Notes: generated by a model not told the origin, from the sequence alone. A stretch of DNA of 64,000 nt from Polaromonas sp. 39-63-25 (GCF_002278925.1 NZ_NCJH01000027.1:42255-106254); one strand, 5' to 3'; positions 40,318-48,127 are shown, counted from the stretch's first letter. Made by a program: numbers and translations.

Positions 40318-41486
40318 TGACCGGCCAAAACGAATGCACGCTGCTGATTGACGGCAAGGCTTATGGCGGCTGGACGCGCCTGGAGGTGCAGCGCGGCATT
40401 GAGCAGATCGCGGGCGGCTTCGTGCTGCAGCTGACCAGCCGCTACCCCGGCGTGGATGTGCCGATGCAGCTGCGCGAGGGCTTGCCCTGCGAGGTGCGCC
40501 TGGGCGATGACCTGGTGATATCGGGCTACACCGACGATTACGAGACCGACGACACCGCGACCAGCTCCAGCGTGCGCCTGTCGGGCCGTGACAAGACGGC
40601 CGACCTGGTGGACTGCTCGGCCATCTACAAAAGCGGCCAGTGGCGCGGCGTGAAGCTGGAGCGGATCGTGGCCGACATTGCAAAGGACTTCAAAATCAAG
40701 GTGGTGGTTTCGCCGGGCCTTGATACCGGTGAGGTGTTCAAGCGCTTCGCCCTGGAAGAAGGCGAGAAGGCCTTTGACGCGATCGACCGGGCTTGCAGGC
40801 TGCGCGCGGTGCTGGTCACCAGCACGCCCGACGGGAACCTGCTGATCACCACTGCCAGCACGGTGAGCAGCGGCGTTCGCCTGGAAGAAGGCGTGAACAT
40901 GACGAAGTTCAATTCAAAACACTCCTGGAAAGAACGCCACAGCGAGATCATTCTCAAAGGCCAGGTGCCGGGTGATGACCAGGAAAACGGCGCGGCCGCC
41001 GCGCACCTGAAGGCGTCCGCCAAGGACGCGGAAATCTCCCGGTACCGGCCGCTGGTCGTGATCGCCGAGCACGGCACCAGCAACAAGTCCCTGGCCGATC
41101 GCGCCGCCTGGGAGGTCAAGGTGCGCATGGGCCGGGGCAAGCGCGGCGGCTGCACCGTGGTGGGCTGGCGCACCGGCAAGGACGGCCAGGAGGGCGCGCT
41201 GTGGCAGCCCAACACGCTGGTGCATGTGACTAGCGAGCGGATGAACCTTGATGCGGATCTGCTGATTGTGAGCTGCAGCTACCAGTTCACCGAGCAGGGC
41301 AGAATCACCGACCTGACCTTTGCCCGGCCGGAGGCCTTCCAGCTGGTGGAAGGCATCGGCCGCAGCAAGCTCAATGCGAAGCTGAGCGACAAGACCCAGA
41401 AAGAGAAAAAGAAAAAGGGTGACGGCTTCACACCCAGCTGGGAGCTGGCGCCACCGAATCCGCGCGACACCAGGGGCGCACCATGA
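40317..41486 (+). CDS. Baseplate hub protein (Mu gpP/gp44)
   Basis: 389 residues from ATG 40317 (TGATG overlap; GTG at 40314 also possible). CTLLIDGKAYGGWTRLEVQRGIEQIAGGFVLQLTSRYPG...VRLGDDLVISGYTDDYETDDTATSSSVRLSGRDKTADLVDCSA matches the gpD/gp27-like hub. C-terminal Lys-rich stretch. Forms the platform for the spike. Confidence 0.9.
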   Translation: MTGQNECTLLIDGKAYGGWTRLEVQRGIEQIAGGFVLQLTSRYPGVDVPMQLREGLPCEVRLGDDLVISGYTDDYETDDTATSSSVRLSGRDKTADLVDCSAIYKSGQWRGVKLERIVADIAKDFKIKVVVSPGLDTGEVFKRFALEEGEKAFDAIDRACRLRAVLVTSTPDGNLLITTASTVSSGVRLEEGVNMTKFNSKHSWKERHSEIILKGQVPGDDQENGAAAAHLKASAKDAEISRYRPLVVIAEHGTSNKSLADRAAWEVKVRMGRGKRGGCTVVGWRTGKDGQEGALWQPNTLVHVTSERMNLDADLLIVSCSYQFTEQGRITDLTFARPEAFQLVEGIGRSKLNAKLSDKTQKEKKKKGDGFTPSWELAPPNPRDTRGAP

Positions 41487-41992
41487 GCATCGGCGACCGC
41501 GTTCGGGGCATGATCAGCCGCGCTGTGATCAGCCTGGTCAACGATGCCGCCAAGCTGCAGGCGCTGCAGGTCACGCTGCTGGCCGGCCAGACGCCCGACG
41601 ATGCAGAGCACTTCCAGCATTACGGCTTCACGAGCGTGCCCCATGCCGGCGCGGAGGGCATTGCGCTGGCGATTGGCGGCAGCACCGGCCACACCGTGAT
41701 CATCAATGTGGATGACCGGCGCTATCGGGTCAAGGGTCTGCCAAATGGCGAAGTGGTGGTTTACGACGACCTGGGCCACAAGGTGCATTTGACGCGTGCC
41801 GGCATCGTGATCGATGGCGCCGGGCAGGACATCCGCTTCATCAATACGCCCACGGTCCGTGTAGAGGCTAACTTGCACGTCACCGGCGCCATCACTGCGG
41901 TGGGCAATGTGACCGGTGCCGGCATCTCCCTGCAGGGCCATGTCCACGGCGGCGTGCAGGCAGGCGCGGCACAGACCGGCACGCCGGTCTGA
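41483..41992 (+). CDS. Baseplate spike protein (Mu gp45/gpV-like)
   Basis: 169 residues: an OB-like N-terminus, a beta-helical shaft (VRVEANLHVTGAITAVGNVTGAGISLQGHVHGG) and an HxH motif (GHVHGG) that binds iron at the spike tip in Mu gp45 and P2 gpV. Pierces the outer membrane on tail contraction. Confidence 0.9.
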   Translation: MSIGDRVRGMISRAVISLVNDAAKLQALQVTLLAGQTPDDAEHFQHYGFTSVPHAGAEGIALAIGGSTGHTVIINVDDRRYRVKGLPNGEVVVYDDLGHKVHLTRAGIVIDGAGQDIRFINTPTVRVEANLHVTGAITAVGNVTGAGISLQGHVHGGVQAGAAQTGTPV

Positions 41993-42041
41993 CTAAACCG
42001 TTTTAAGAGACACAAGACTCCCCTTTGCCCACACTCGCACG

Positions 42042-42506
42042 ATGGACCTGGCACTCATCTACAACCCGCAGCTGCAGGCCTTCGACATTGCGGTCGATGG
42101 CACAGACCTGGCGGCCGAGGACACGCTGGCCAGCGCGGTGCTGGTCTCGCTGCTGTGCGACCGCCTGGCTGCGGCCTACGAGGTCAACGCCGGCGAAGAC
42201 CGGCGCGGCTGGTGGGCCGACGCCTTTGCGGACAACCAGCACCTGACCGGCTCGCGCCTGTGGCTGCTGGAGCGCGAGAAGCAACTGCCTGGCGTGGTAC
42301 TGCGTTGCAAGCAGTACTGCGAAGAGGCGCTGCAATGGATGGTCGATGGCGGCCTGGCCTCGGCCATCACGGTGGCAGCTTTTGTGCCGCGCACTGGCTG
42401 GCTGGCGGCGCTGATCAAGTTCCACGTCAACGGCCAGACCCGCAGCTTCCGTTTTGAGTTTGACCAGGCCCGCCAGGTCTGGCGTCTTGCCGGGGAGGGC
42501 TTTTAA
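42042..42506 (+). CDS. Baseplate wedge protein (Mu gp46)
   Basis: 154 residues. LALIYNPQLQAFDIAVDGTDLAAEDTLASAVLVSLLCDRLA...DRRGWWADAFADNQHLTGSRLWLLEREKQLPGVVLRCKQYCEEALQWMVDGG is the gp46/gp25-like wedge pattern. An intergenic CTAAACCG-TTTTAA element lies 40 bp upstream. Confidence 0.88.
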   Translation: MDLALIYNPQLQAFDIAVDGTDLAAEDTLASAVLVSLLCDRLAAAYEVNAGEDRRGWWADAFADNQHLTGSRLWLLEREKQLPGVVLRCKQYCEEALQWMVDGGLASAITVAAFVPRTGWLAALIKFHVNGQTRSFRFEFDQARQVWRLAGEGF

Positions 42507-43556
42507 ATGCCGATTGAACGCGACACGCTCCCGCAGCTGATCGACAAGGGCGCAACCGAATTCGAGAGCCGCCTGCCTGGCGTGCTGGCCCGCGTGCGCA
42601 ACAGCATGGTCGGCGTGCTCAACCGCGTTGTCGCTGGTGCGCTGAGTACTTTGTACAAATATGCGGAATACCTCAACGACCAGGTGTGGCCTGACAGGGC
42701 GGCGCCTGAGTTTCTGCCGCTGCACGGCGCGCGCTGGGGCACGCCACAGCTGCCAGCCAATGCCGCCACCGGCACCGCAGGCTTCGCCGGCATCAACGGC
42801 TCTGTGATCGCCCTGGGCACCGTGGTGCAGCGCTCTGACGCGGTGCAGTACGCGACCACGGCTGAGGGCGCGATCGCGGCCGGCGTGGCAAGCATCCCTG
42901 TGGAGGCGGTTGAGCCGGGCCAGCTTGGCAATGCGGTCATCGGCACCGCGCTCACGCTGATATCGCCCATCGCCGGTGTGAACGCTGTCGCCAGCGCTCA
43001 GACTGCCCTTGCAGGCGGCGCAGACCTTGAGGCCATCGAGCCTTGGCGTGCGCGCATCCTGTCACGCATCCGCAAACCTCCCCAGGGCGGCGCTGACTAC
43101 GATTACGAAGGCTGGGCGCTTGAGGTGCCCGGCGTCACGCGCGCCTGGGTCTACCCTGGCGAGCAGGGCGCGGGCACGGTGGTGGTGCGCTTCGTGCGCG
43201 ACGACGACGCATCCATCATTCCCGATGCCGGCGAAGTGGCGGCTGTGCAAACGGCCATTGACGCGGTCCGGCCAGTGACGGCCACGACCTATGTGGTCGC
43301 GCCCATCGCCACGCCGCAGAACTACACGATCCAGCTGCTGCCAGACACTGCGGCTATCCGCGCTGCGGTGGAGGCAGAGCTGCTCGCCTTGTATCGCCGC
43401 GCGGGCAAGCCAGGCGGCACCATGCTGATCAGCCAGGAGCGCGAGGCAATCTCTGTCGCCGCCGGCGAGACCGACCATGTGCTGACCGTGCCCGCCGCCA
43501 ACCAGGCGCACACCACGGGCCAGTTGCCCATGCTGGGAGTCATCACATGGGTGTGA
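42507..43556 (+). CDS. Baseplate J-like protein (Mu gp47)
   Basis: 349 residues, baseplate-J fold: LPQLIDKGATEFESRLPG...LPLHGARWGTPQLPANAATGTAGFAGINGSVIALGTVVQRSD...PWRARILSRIRKPPQGGADYDYEGWALEVPGVTRAWVYPGEQGAGTVVVRFV. Joins wedges to form the baseplate ring. Starts directly after gp46 and overlaps gp48. Confidence 0.92.
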   Translation: MPIERDTLPQLIDKGATEFESRLPGVLARVRNSMVGVLNRVVAGALSTLYKYAEYLNDQVWPDRAAPEFLPLHGARWGTPQLPANAATGTAGFAGINGSVIALGTVVQRSDAVQYATTAEGAIAAGVASIPVEAVEPGQLGNAVIGTALTLISPIAGVNAVASAQTALAGGADLEAIEPWRARILSRIRKPPQGGADYDYEGWALEVPGVTRAWVYPGEQGAGTVVVRFVRDDDASIIPDAGEVAAVQTAIDAVRPVTATTYVVAPIATPQNYTIQLLPDTAAIRAAVEAELLALYRRAGKPGGTMLISQEREAISVAAGETDHVLTVPAANQAHTTGQLPMLGVITWV

Positions 43557-44140
43557 CCTTGCAGGCCTGGCTCGCCGCGCTGCAGGCCATGCTGCCGCCA
43601 GGCCGCGCCTTCACGCGCGAGCCGGACGGCAACCTCACCAAGTTGCTGAGCGCCATCGCCGCGATGTTCCTTGCCGCTCAGCTAAAACTCGAAGCCCTGC
43701 TCGACGAAGCAGACCCGCGCCGCGCGACCAGCATGCTGCCCGATTGGGAGCGCATGCTGGGCCTGCCGGACCACTGCACGCCGGCCGATCAATCTACTTT
43801 TGAACGTCAGAGCGCTGCCTATCAGCGCCTGGTCGAGCAAGGCGGCCAGTCAGCCGCCTACTTCACCGGCCTGGCTGCGCTGCTGGGCCAGCCGGGCTGC
43901 ACGGTGACAGAGCTGCGACCGATGAACTGCAATGACGATTGCAATGACGCGCTGAACAGCCCTGAGGACCGTTTTAACTGGCGGCTCAACATCCCCGCGC
44001 CATCCATCGGCGCACGGCCGATGAACTGCAATGACGACTGCAGCGACCCTCTTGACTTTTACACGCCATCTTTGATCGAGTGCCCGATCAAAGAGCGCAA
44101 GCCCGCCCACACCAACGTATTTTTTGTCTACACGGCATAA
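43547..44140 (+). CDS. Mu gp48-like tail protein (DUF2313)
   Basis: 197 residues. PPGRAFTREPDGNLTKLLSAIAAMFLAAQLKLEALLDEADPRRATSMLPDWERMLGLPD is the DUF2313/YmfQ pattern. The C-terminus has two copies of RPMNCNDDCxDxL, whose Cys pairs may bind metal. Attaches the fibres to the baseplate. Confidence 0.87.
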   Translation: MGVTLQAWLAALQAMLPPGRAFTREPDGNLTKLLSAIAAMFLAAQLKLEALLDEADPRRATSMLPDWERMLGLPDHCTPADQSTFERQSAAYQRLVEQGGQSAAYFTGLAALLGQPGCTVTELRPMNCNDDCNDALNSPEDRFNWRLNIPAPSIGARPMNCNDDCSDPLDFYTPSLIECPIKERKPAHTNVFFVYTA

Positions 44141-44152
44141 GGAGCCTGACCA

Positions 44153-45001
44153 ATGGATCGCATCAACACAGCATCTAAGGCCGTTGACCTTTTCGGGGCC
44201 GGCAAGCATGGCTGGAAAAACAGAAATGTCGCCACGGGCGTTGAGCCGACTGATTTCAACGCTGAGTGGTGCAATGGTGTGCAAGAGGAAGCGCTGGCCA
44301 TCATCGAGGGGGCCGGGATTGTGCCTGATGCTGCTGTTCGGACGCAGGTCCGCCAGGCCATCAAGCGCCTGACAGGCGGCAACGTCACCACGGTCAACTT
44401 CGCGGCCAGTCCGTTCGCGCTGACCGCCGATCATGCCGGTCTGGTGCTGGTGGATGCGGCGGCGGGTAACGTGGTGATCAACCTGCCAGCGGCCAACGTC
44501 ATTGCGGCCAAACTGGAATTCAGTTTCGTTCGTTCTGATGCCACGGCCAACACAGTGACAGTTAATCGTGCTGGCGCGGATAGCTTTCTTGGCGGCGCGA
44601 CCAGCTTCACGCTGACAGGTCAAGGTGGCCATCGGACTATTGCGGGCGATGCGACCAGCAAATGGATAGGAACTTCATTACAAGACGTTAATCCAGGAGT
44701 AATTTTTGCCTATGCGGGTACCACTGCGCCCGCTGGCTCAATGATTTGCCCGATCGCTGCCACCAACGTTTCGCGAGCTACTTACTCAGCGCTGTTTGCT
44801 GCTATTGGGACCACATGGGGTGTTGGTGATGGGGCGACAACCTTTGGCATCCCGTGGTTCCCTGCAGACTACTCGCTGCTTCAAGCCAACTCCAACGTTG
44901 GTACGCAGTCTGTTGGTGCTGTGATCGCCCACGTTCACACAACCGGCGTGAATAGCATGGCGGGCAACAACGGCGGCACCGGTCCGGGCACCTCTTGCTG
45001 A
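44153..45001 (+). CDS. Short tail fibre with phage tail-collar domain
   Basis: 282 residues. The N-terminus binds the baseplate (TASKAVDLFGAGKHGWKNRNVATGVEPTDFNAEWCNGVQEE), then a beta-rich body and a collar domain (VIFAYAGTTAPAGSMICPIAATNVSRATYSALFAAIGTTWGVGDGATTFGIP). The protein ends soon after IAHVHTTG, shorter than usual for collar-containing fibres. Receptor-binding specificity unknown. Confidence 0.85.
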   Translation: MDRINTASKAVDLFGAGKHGWKNRNVATGVEPTDFNAEWCNGVQEEALAIIEGAGIVPDAAVRTQVRQAIKRLTGGNVTTVNFAASPFALTADHAGLVLVDAAAGNVVINLPAANVIAAKLEFSFVRSDATANTVTVNRAGADSFLGGATSFTLTGQGGHRTIAGDATSKWIGTSLQDVNPGVIFAYAGTTAPAGSMICPIAATNVSRATYSALFAAIGTTWGVGDGATTFGIPWFPADYSLLQANSNVGTQSVGAVIAHVHTTGVNSMAGNNGGTGPGTSC

Positions 45002-45031
45002 TTTGTGTTCAGTTTTAAGGGGTGGTAGATC

Positions 45032-45715
45032 ATGACTTCAAAAACAGTTTTCCTGTACGACAAAGATGGCGAATTTAAAGGCCGCTATGAGGCTCAAGAG
45101 AGCCCGCTAGAACCAGGCGTGTATATCCAGCCGACCAGTTCGACCCGCATCGCGCCGCCAGTTACGGGCCCAAACGAGGTGGCGATTTTCAGCGCTGGTG
45201 CATGGACGGTGCAGCCTGACTACCGTCGCGCTGAGCTGTACGCCACAGTCGATGGGTCTTTAAAAACTGTCGATTCAATTGGGCCGTTGCCCGTGGGAGT
45301 GACGGACAAGCCGCGTCCGTCGAAAAACCACGTCTGGCAGGGCGGTGACTGGGCTGTTGACCTTGCGCAACTCAAGGCTTCCAAAAACACCGAGATCAAC
45401 GCATGGCGGCTCAAAGCCAACCGCAGCACGTTCGCTCACGGCGGCAAGGTGTTCGCTTGCGATGAATTGAGCCGAAGTGACATCGACGGCGCGAACGGTC
45501 AGATCAGCAATCTAGGCGCGCTGCCTGCGGGCTGGCCAGGCGGCTGGAAGGCGGTGGACAACACCTACCTGCCCATCACGACGGTGGCCGAGTGGAAGGC
45601 GTTTTACGGCAGCATGTTTACCGCTGGCGCCACCAACTTCGCACGCGCGCAGGAGCTGAAAGCAAGACTTGCCGACGCCACCACGCCGGAGCAAGTCGCG
45701 GCCATCGTCTGGTGA
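45032..45715 (+). CDS. Tail fibre assembly protein (DUF4376-containing)
   Basis: 227 residues: VFLYDKDGEFKGRYEAQESPLEPGVYIQPTSSTRIAPP is the assembly-protein N-terminus and LKASKNTEINAWRLKANRSTFAHGGKVFACDELSRSDIDGANGQI the DUF4376 domain. It helps the adjacent fibre fold. Confidence 0.87.
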   Translation: MTSKTVFLYDKDGEFKGRYEAQESPLEPGVYIQPTSSTRIAPPVTGPNEVAIFSAGAWTVQPDYRRAELYATVDGSLKTVDSIGPLPVGVTDKPRPSKNHVWQGGDWAVDLAQLKASKNTEINAWRLKANRSTFAHGGKVFACDELSRSDIDGANGQISNLGALPAGWPGGWKAVDNTYLPITTVAEWKAFYGSMFTAGATNFARAQELKARLADATTPEQVAAIVW

Positions 45716-45721
45716 CCCGTG

Positions 45722-46198
45722 ATGAAGCTTGTCTTCATTTACGGCAATCGATTCAATTCCCGGCTGACCAAGCTGTTCACCGACTCGACGTGCTACCACG
45801 TCGGGTTTACGGACGGCGTCAAGTTTTGGGACATGAACTTGATCAGACGTCGCCGCTTGTGGCCGCTGTACCCGGCTGAGCGCACCATCGTCGTCGAGTG
45901 CCCGGTGCCCATGACGGCTGAGTACTTGGACCGCCAGCTGGACACCGATGAGTCGCATTACGGCGTGCTGGACTACCTGCTGTTTGGCTTGCGCGGGCTT
46001 TACCACCTGGTCGGCAAAAGCACGCGCAATGCGGGTGGGGTGATCTGCAGCGAGATGGTGGCCAATGACCTGGCGGCCAACGGCTGGGACCGGCGCTTTG
46101 TCGAGGTGCCGTCGCCCGCCGATCTGGAGCTGGTGATTTTGGGGAGCAGGGACGCCTTGAGGGCCAAGCAGCTGGAGGCCGCGTCGGTCGCGGGCTGA
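45722..46198 (+). CDS. Permuted papain-like (YiiX/NlpC-P60 type) phage protein
   Basis: 158 residues. His near the N-terminus (STCYHVGFTDGVKFWDM) and Cys near the C-terminus (GGVICSEMVANDL) are in the order expected of circularly permuted NlpC/P60-like enzymes such as YiiX/YaeF. These act as amidases or thioesterases on peptidoglycan or lipids. Position after the fibre genes could fit host-surface modification or virion entry. Catalysis is inferred. Confidence 0.7.
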   Translation: MKLVFIYGNRFNSRLTKLFTDSTCYHVGFTDGVKFWDMNLIRRRRLWPLYPAERTIVVECPVPMTAEYLDRQLDTDESHYGVLDYLLFGLRGLYHLVGKSTRNAGGVICSEMVANDLAANGWDRRFVEVPSPADLELVILGSRDALRAKQLEAASVAG

Positions 46199-46245
46199 TC
46201 AAAAAAAGACAGGGCGAAGGCCTGCGGTGCGTCAACACCTCAAGC

Positions 46246-46309
46246 CCCCGCCTCCTACCGTGAATGCACACGGATTCGACCGAAGACCCTGCCACCTGTA
46301 CAGGCGGGG
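46246..46309 (+). promoter_or_regulatory. Structured leader upstream of com
   Basis: An 8-bp outer stem CCCCGCCT (46246-46253) with AGGCGGGG (46302-46309) encloses a hairpin CCGTG-AATGCA-CACGG (46258-46273) and a CCTGTACAGG palindrome. It ends 18 bp before the com start. GATC sites flank it at 46197 and 46323. Could be an RNA leader or a protein-binding region. Confidence 0.5.
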
Positions 46310-46327
46310 CCATCATAAGGGCGATCC

Positions 46328-46555
46328 ATGCAACCGAAGTTTGAGGTAATTAGGTGCGGTCATTGCCACCGCAAGCTGGGAGAAGGCACCTTCTCCCGTT
46401 TGGAGATCAAGTGCCCGCGCTGCAAGGGGCACAACAGTTTGAGAGCCAGCGCAGCTGATCACAGCAGCCCGAGTACCACACCAGCACGCCACCGAGCGTC
46501 ATCTGAAGACGGAACCAAAGATGACGACAAATCGGGAGCGGCTAAAGCTCTTTAA
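46328..46555 (+). CDS. com: Com-like zinc-finger translational regulator
   Basis: 75 residues. EVIRCGHCHRKLGEGTFSRLEIKCPRCKGHNSLRA has C10-x2-C13 and C29-x2-C32, the zinc ribbon of Mu Com, which binds mom mRNA and opens its translation start. A long Ser/Thr/Asp-rich tail follows. It overlaps dam by 35 bp in another frame, so the two are tightly coupled. Confidence 0.88.
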   Translation: MQPKFEVIRCGHCHRKLGEGTFSRLEIKCPRCKGHNSLRASAADHSSPSTTPARHRASSEDGTKDDDKSGAAKAL

Positions 46556-47360
46556 CAATTCAGGCGACCAGGACATGGTCCAGGCGGCACCGATGGTGCA
46601 GTGGGTGGGCGGCAAGCGCCGCCTGGCCCCGCATATCCTCCCGGTGTTTCCGGATCATTCCTGCTACGTTGAGCCCTTCTGCGGAGCCGCCGCGCTCTTC
46701 TTTTTGAAGGCGCCGGTCAAGGTGGAGGTGCTCAACGATATCAACGGTGATCTGGTCACCCTTTACCGGGTGGTCCAGCATCACCTGGAGGAGTTTGTAA
46801 GGCACTTTAAATGGGCCTTGACCAGCCGCGAGATTTACAAGTGGCTGCAGATCACCCCGCCCGATACGCTGACCGACATCCAGCGCGCTGCACGGTTTTT
46901 TTACCTTCAGAAAAACGGCTTCGGCGGCAAGGTGCAAGGCCAGACCTTCGGCACGGCGACCACCAGCCCCGGCAGGCTGAATCTGCTGCGGCTGGAAGAG
47001 CAGCTCAGCGCCGTCCACCTCCGGCTGCACCAGGTGTTTATCGAGCGCCTGGAGTGGTCGGCCTGCGTGGCCCGCTACGACCGCCCCCACAGCCTTTTTT
47101 ATTTGGATCCACCCTACTGGGGCACCGAGGGCTACGGCGTGGCGTTTGGGCTTGAACAGTACGACCTGATGGCCGAGCTGATGGGCACCATGAAGGGCAA
47201 GGCGGTGGTCAGCGTGAACGACATCCCCGAGATGCGCAAGGCGTTCAAGGGGCACAGCATGAAGCGGGTCAGCATCAGCTACTCGGTCGGCGCTTCAGGG
47301 CGCGGCCGGGAACCCAAAGGCGAGCTGATCATCAGCAATTTCAAGCAAGGTGCGCACTAG
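46521..47360 (+). CDS. dam: Dam-like (D12 class) N6-adenine DNA methyltransferase
   Basis: 279 residues from ATG 46521; an in-frame ATG at 46575 (codon 19) is an alternative. Motifs: VQWVGGKRRLAPHIL (SAM-binding N-motif), CYVEPFCGAAALFF (motif I) and SLFYLDPPYWG (catalytic DPPY, 196-199). It stands where Mu has mom; com-dam pairs are known in other Mu-like prophages such as FluMu. Likely protects phage DNA from restriction. Recognition sequence not determined; GATC is only a guess. Confidence 0.9.
   Translation: MTTNRERLKLFNNSGDQDMVQAAPMVQWVGGKRRLAPHILPVFPDHSCYVEPFCGAAALFFLKAPVKVEVLNDINGDLVTLYRVVQHHLEEFVRHFKWALTSREIYKWLQITPPDTLTDIQRAARFFYLQKNGFGGKVQGQTFGTATTSPGRLNLLRLEEQLSAVHLRLHQVFIERLEWSACVARYDRPHSLFYLDPPYWGTEGYGVAFGLEQYDLMAELMGTMKGKAVVSVNDIPEMRKAFKGHSMKRVSISYSVGASGRGREPKGELIISNFKQGAH
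46566..46580 (+). promoter_or_regulatory. Hairpin over a candidate dam start codon
   Basis: GACCA-GGACA-TGGTC, a perfect 5-bp stem. The ATG at 46575-46577 spans loop and stem and the AGGA-like ribosome-binding bases are in the loop. This parallels the mom translation-initiation hairpin that Com regulates in Mu. Confidence 0.55.
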
Positions 47361-47418
47361 TGCCGAACTGCCGGCAAAACCGCTTGCTGGCCGGCCCGAA
47401 GAGAGCGTTACTGGGTCC

Positions 47419-47625
47419 ATGAACAAACCAGCCAAAACCCTCCCATCACCAGCGCCGGCAGCGGTCCTGGAAGCCATCGCAAAGCGGCACCTTTTTGTGG
47501 ATACCCTGGTGGTCCGCAACCGGGACCGCCTCGACTTCTACGACATCGGCGTGTCGTCCATCGAGCGGGCGCTGCAGGCCGCTTATCAGGCCGGCGCGGA
47601 AGCCGCCAAGGCAGGTCAGGCATGA
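47419..47625 (+). CDS. DUF6900-like small phage protein
   Basis: 68 residues: VLEAIAKRHLFVDTLVVRNRDRLDFYDIGVSSIERALQAAYQAGAEAA matches the short LxxRNSDSLDFHD.. domain I know as DUF6900. Function unknown. ATG 47419 chosen; GTG 47350 is a weaker start. Overlaps the next gene by 4 bp. Confidence 0.72.
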   Translation: MNKPAKTLPSPAPAAVLEAIAKRHLFVDTLVVRNRDRLDFYDIGVSSIERALQAAYQAGAEAAKAGQA

Positions 47626-47843
47626 AGACGCTGGCCACCGCCTATGCCGCGCAACAGGCGCGCAACCAGCAGCTCCTGAAGCGCTTGGAAACCGCCCTGG
47701 CCACCCACGCAGATGCAGCGGCTGCAAAGCCAAAGAACTGGGGCTACCTCGGCGACCTGACTGCAACGACCGGGCGGCTGATCGAGGCCCTAAGCAGCCT
47801 GGACGCCCTGACCGCCGAAGAGCGCGCAAAACATCGGGTTTAA
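47622..47843 (+). CDS. Hypothetical helical phage protein, last gene before the right end
   Basis: 73 residues, helical: KTLATAYAAQQARNQQLLKRLETALATHADAAAAKPKNWGYLGDLTATTGRLIEALSSLD. Commonly accompanies DUF6900-type genes in mobile elements, in my experience. Overlaps the previous gene by 4 bp. Confidence 0.7.
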   Translation: MKTLATAYAAQQARNQQLLKRLETALATHADAAAAKPKNWGYLGDLTATTGRLIEALSSLDALTAEERAKHRV

Positions 47844-47925
47844 TGGGCGTTTTAAGCCCCGCCGGGAGCCGGATACCCAGGAGGGGGTAATTTGTGGACA
47901 ACTGCCCTGCCAGCCACAGCTTTTC

Positions 47926-47969
47926 CCTACTCCAAGATCGTGGCCCGCTTGCTCCACGATTGCGGCCCG
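47926..47969 (-). promoter_or_regulatory. Transposase A end-binding sites R1 and R2
   Basis: Two adjacent 22-bp sites read on the minus strand, both starting CGGGCC and containing ATCxTGGAG; they agree at 17 of 22 positions. R1 (47948-47969) covers bases 6-27 from the terminus and R2 (47926-47947) bases 28-49, the same placement as in Mu. Confidence 0.85.
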
Positions 47970-47974
47970 ATACA

Positions 47975-47979
47975 CAAGC
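47975..47979. repeat. Right copy of the 5-bp target-site duplication (CAAGC)
   Basis: CAAGC follows the phage terminus (...CCCGATACA) and matches 9216-9220. Confidence 0.93.
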
Positions 47980-48026
47980 AGCCATTGGCGCCGCGTGGTG
48001 GCGGCCCGGTGGGGGAGGGGATGCAT
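47975..48026 (-). pseudogene. tesA: tesA 5' fragment cut off by the prophage
   Basis: ATG at 48026 (minus) encodes MHPLPHRAATTRRQWLL and then runs into the prophage. Joined to 9220-8602 without one duplication copy, the reading frame is intact and yields RRQWLLGGLAGALLLATGCS, a lipoprotein signal with twin Arg. Starts 25 bp downstream of the tRNA-Ala on the same strand. Confidence 0.88.
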
Positions 48027-48051
48027 GAAGCTGACGAAGTGAAAGAAAATT

Positions 48052-48127
48052 TGGTGGAGAGGAGGAGGATCGAACTCCCGACCTCTGCATTGCGAACGCA
48101 GCGCTCTCCCAGCTGAGCTACCCCCCC
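48052..48127 (-). tRNA. tRNA-Ala (anticodon CGC)
   Basis: 76 nt with encoded CCA. The acceptor stem is GGGGGGG/CCTCTCC and contains the G3-U70 pair that identifies tRNA-Ala; the D-arm is GCTC-AGCTGGGA-GAGC, the anticodon loop TTCGCAA (CGC, reads GCG) on stem CTGCG/TGCAG, and the T-loop TTCGATC. Discriminator A. It precedes tesA and could share its transcript. Confidence 0.95.

Noticed and set aside
46199-46327. tRNA-like or tmRNA-like gene before com
   Set aside because: GGATTCGACC recalls a T-arm, but no acceptor, D- or anticodon arm can be built around it; recorded only as a structured leader.
48052-48127. tRNA-Ala as the attachment site of the prophage
   Set aside because: The phage ends 77 bp away, has no tyrosine integrase and is flanked by a 5-bp duplication typical of Mu transposition; the nearness to the tRNA is coincidental.
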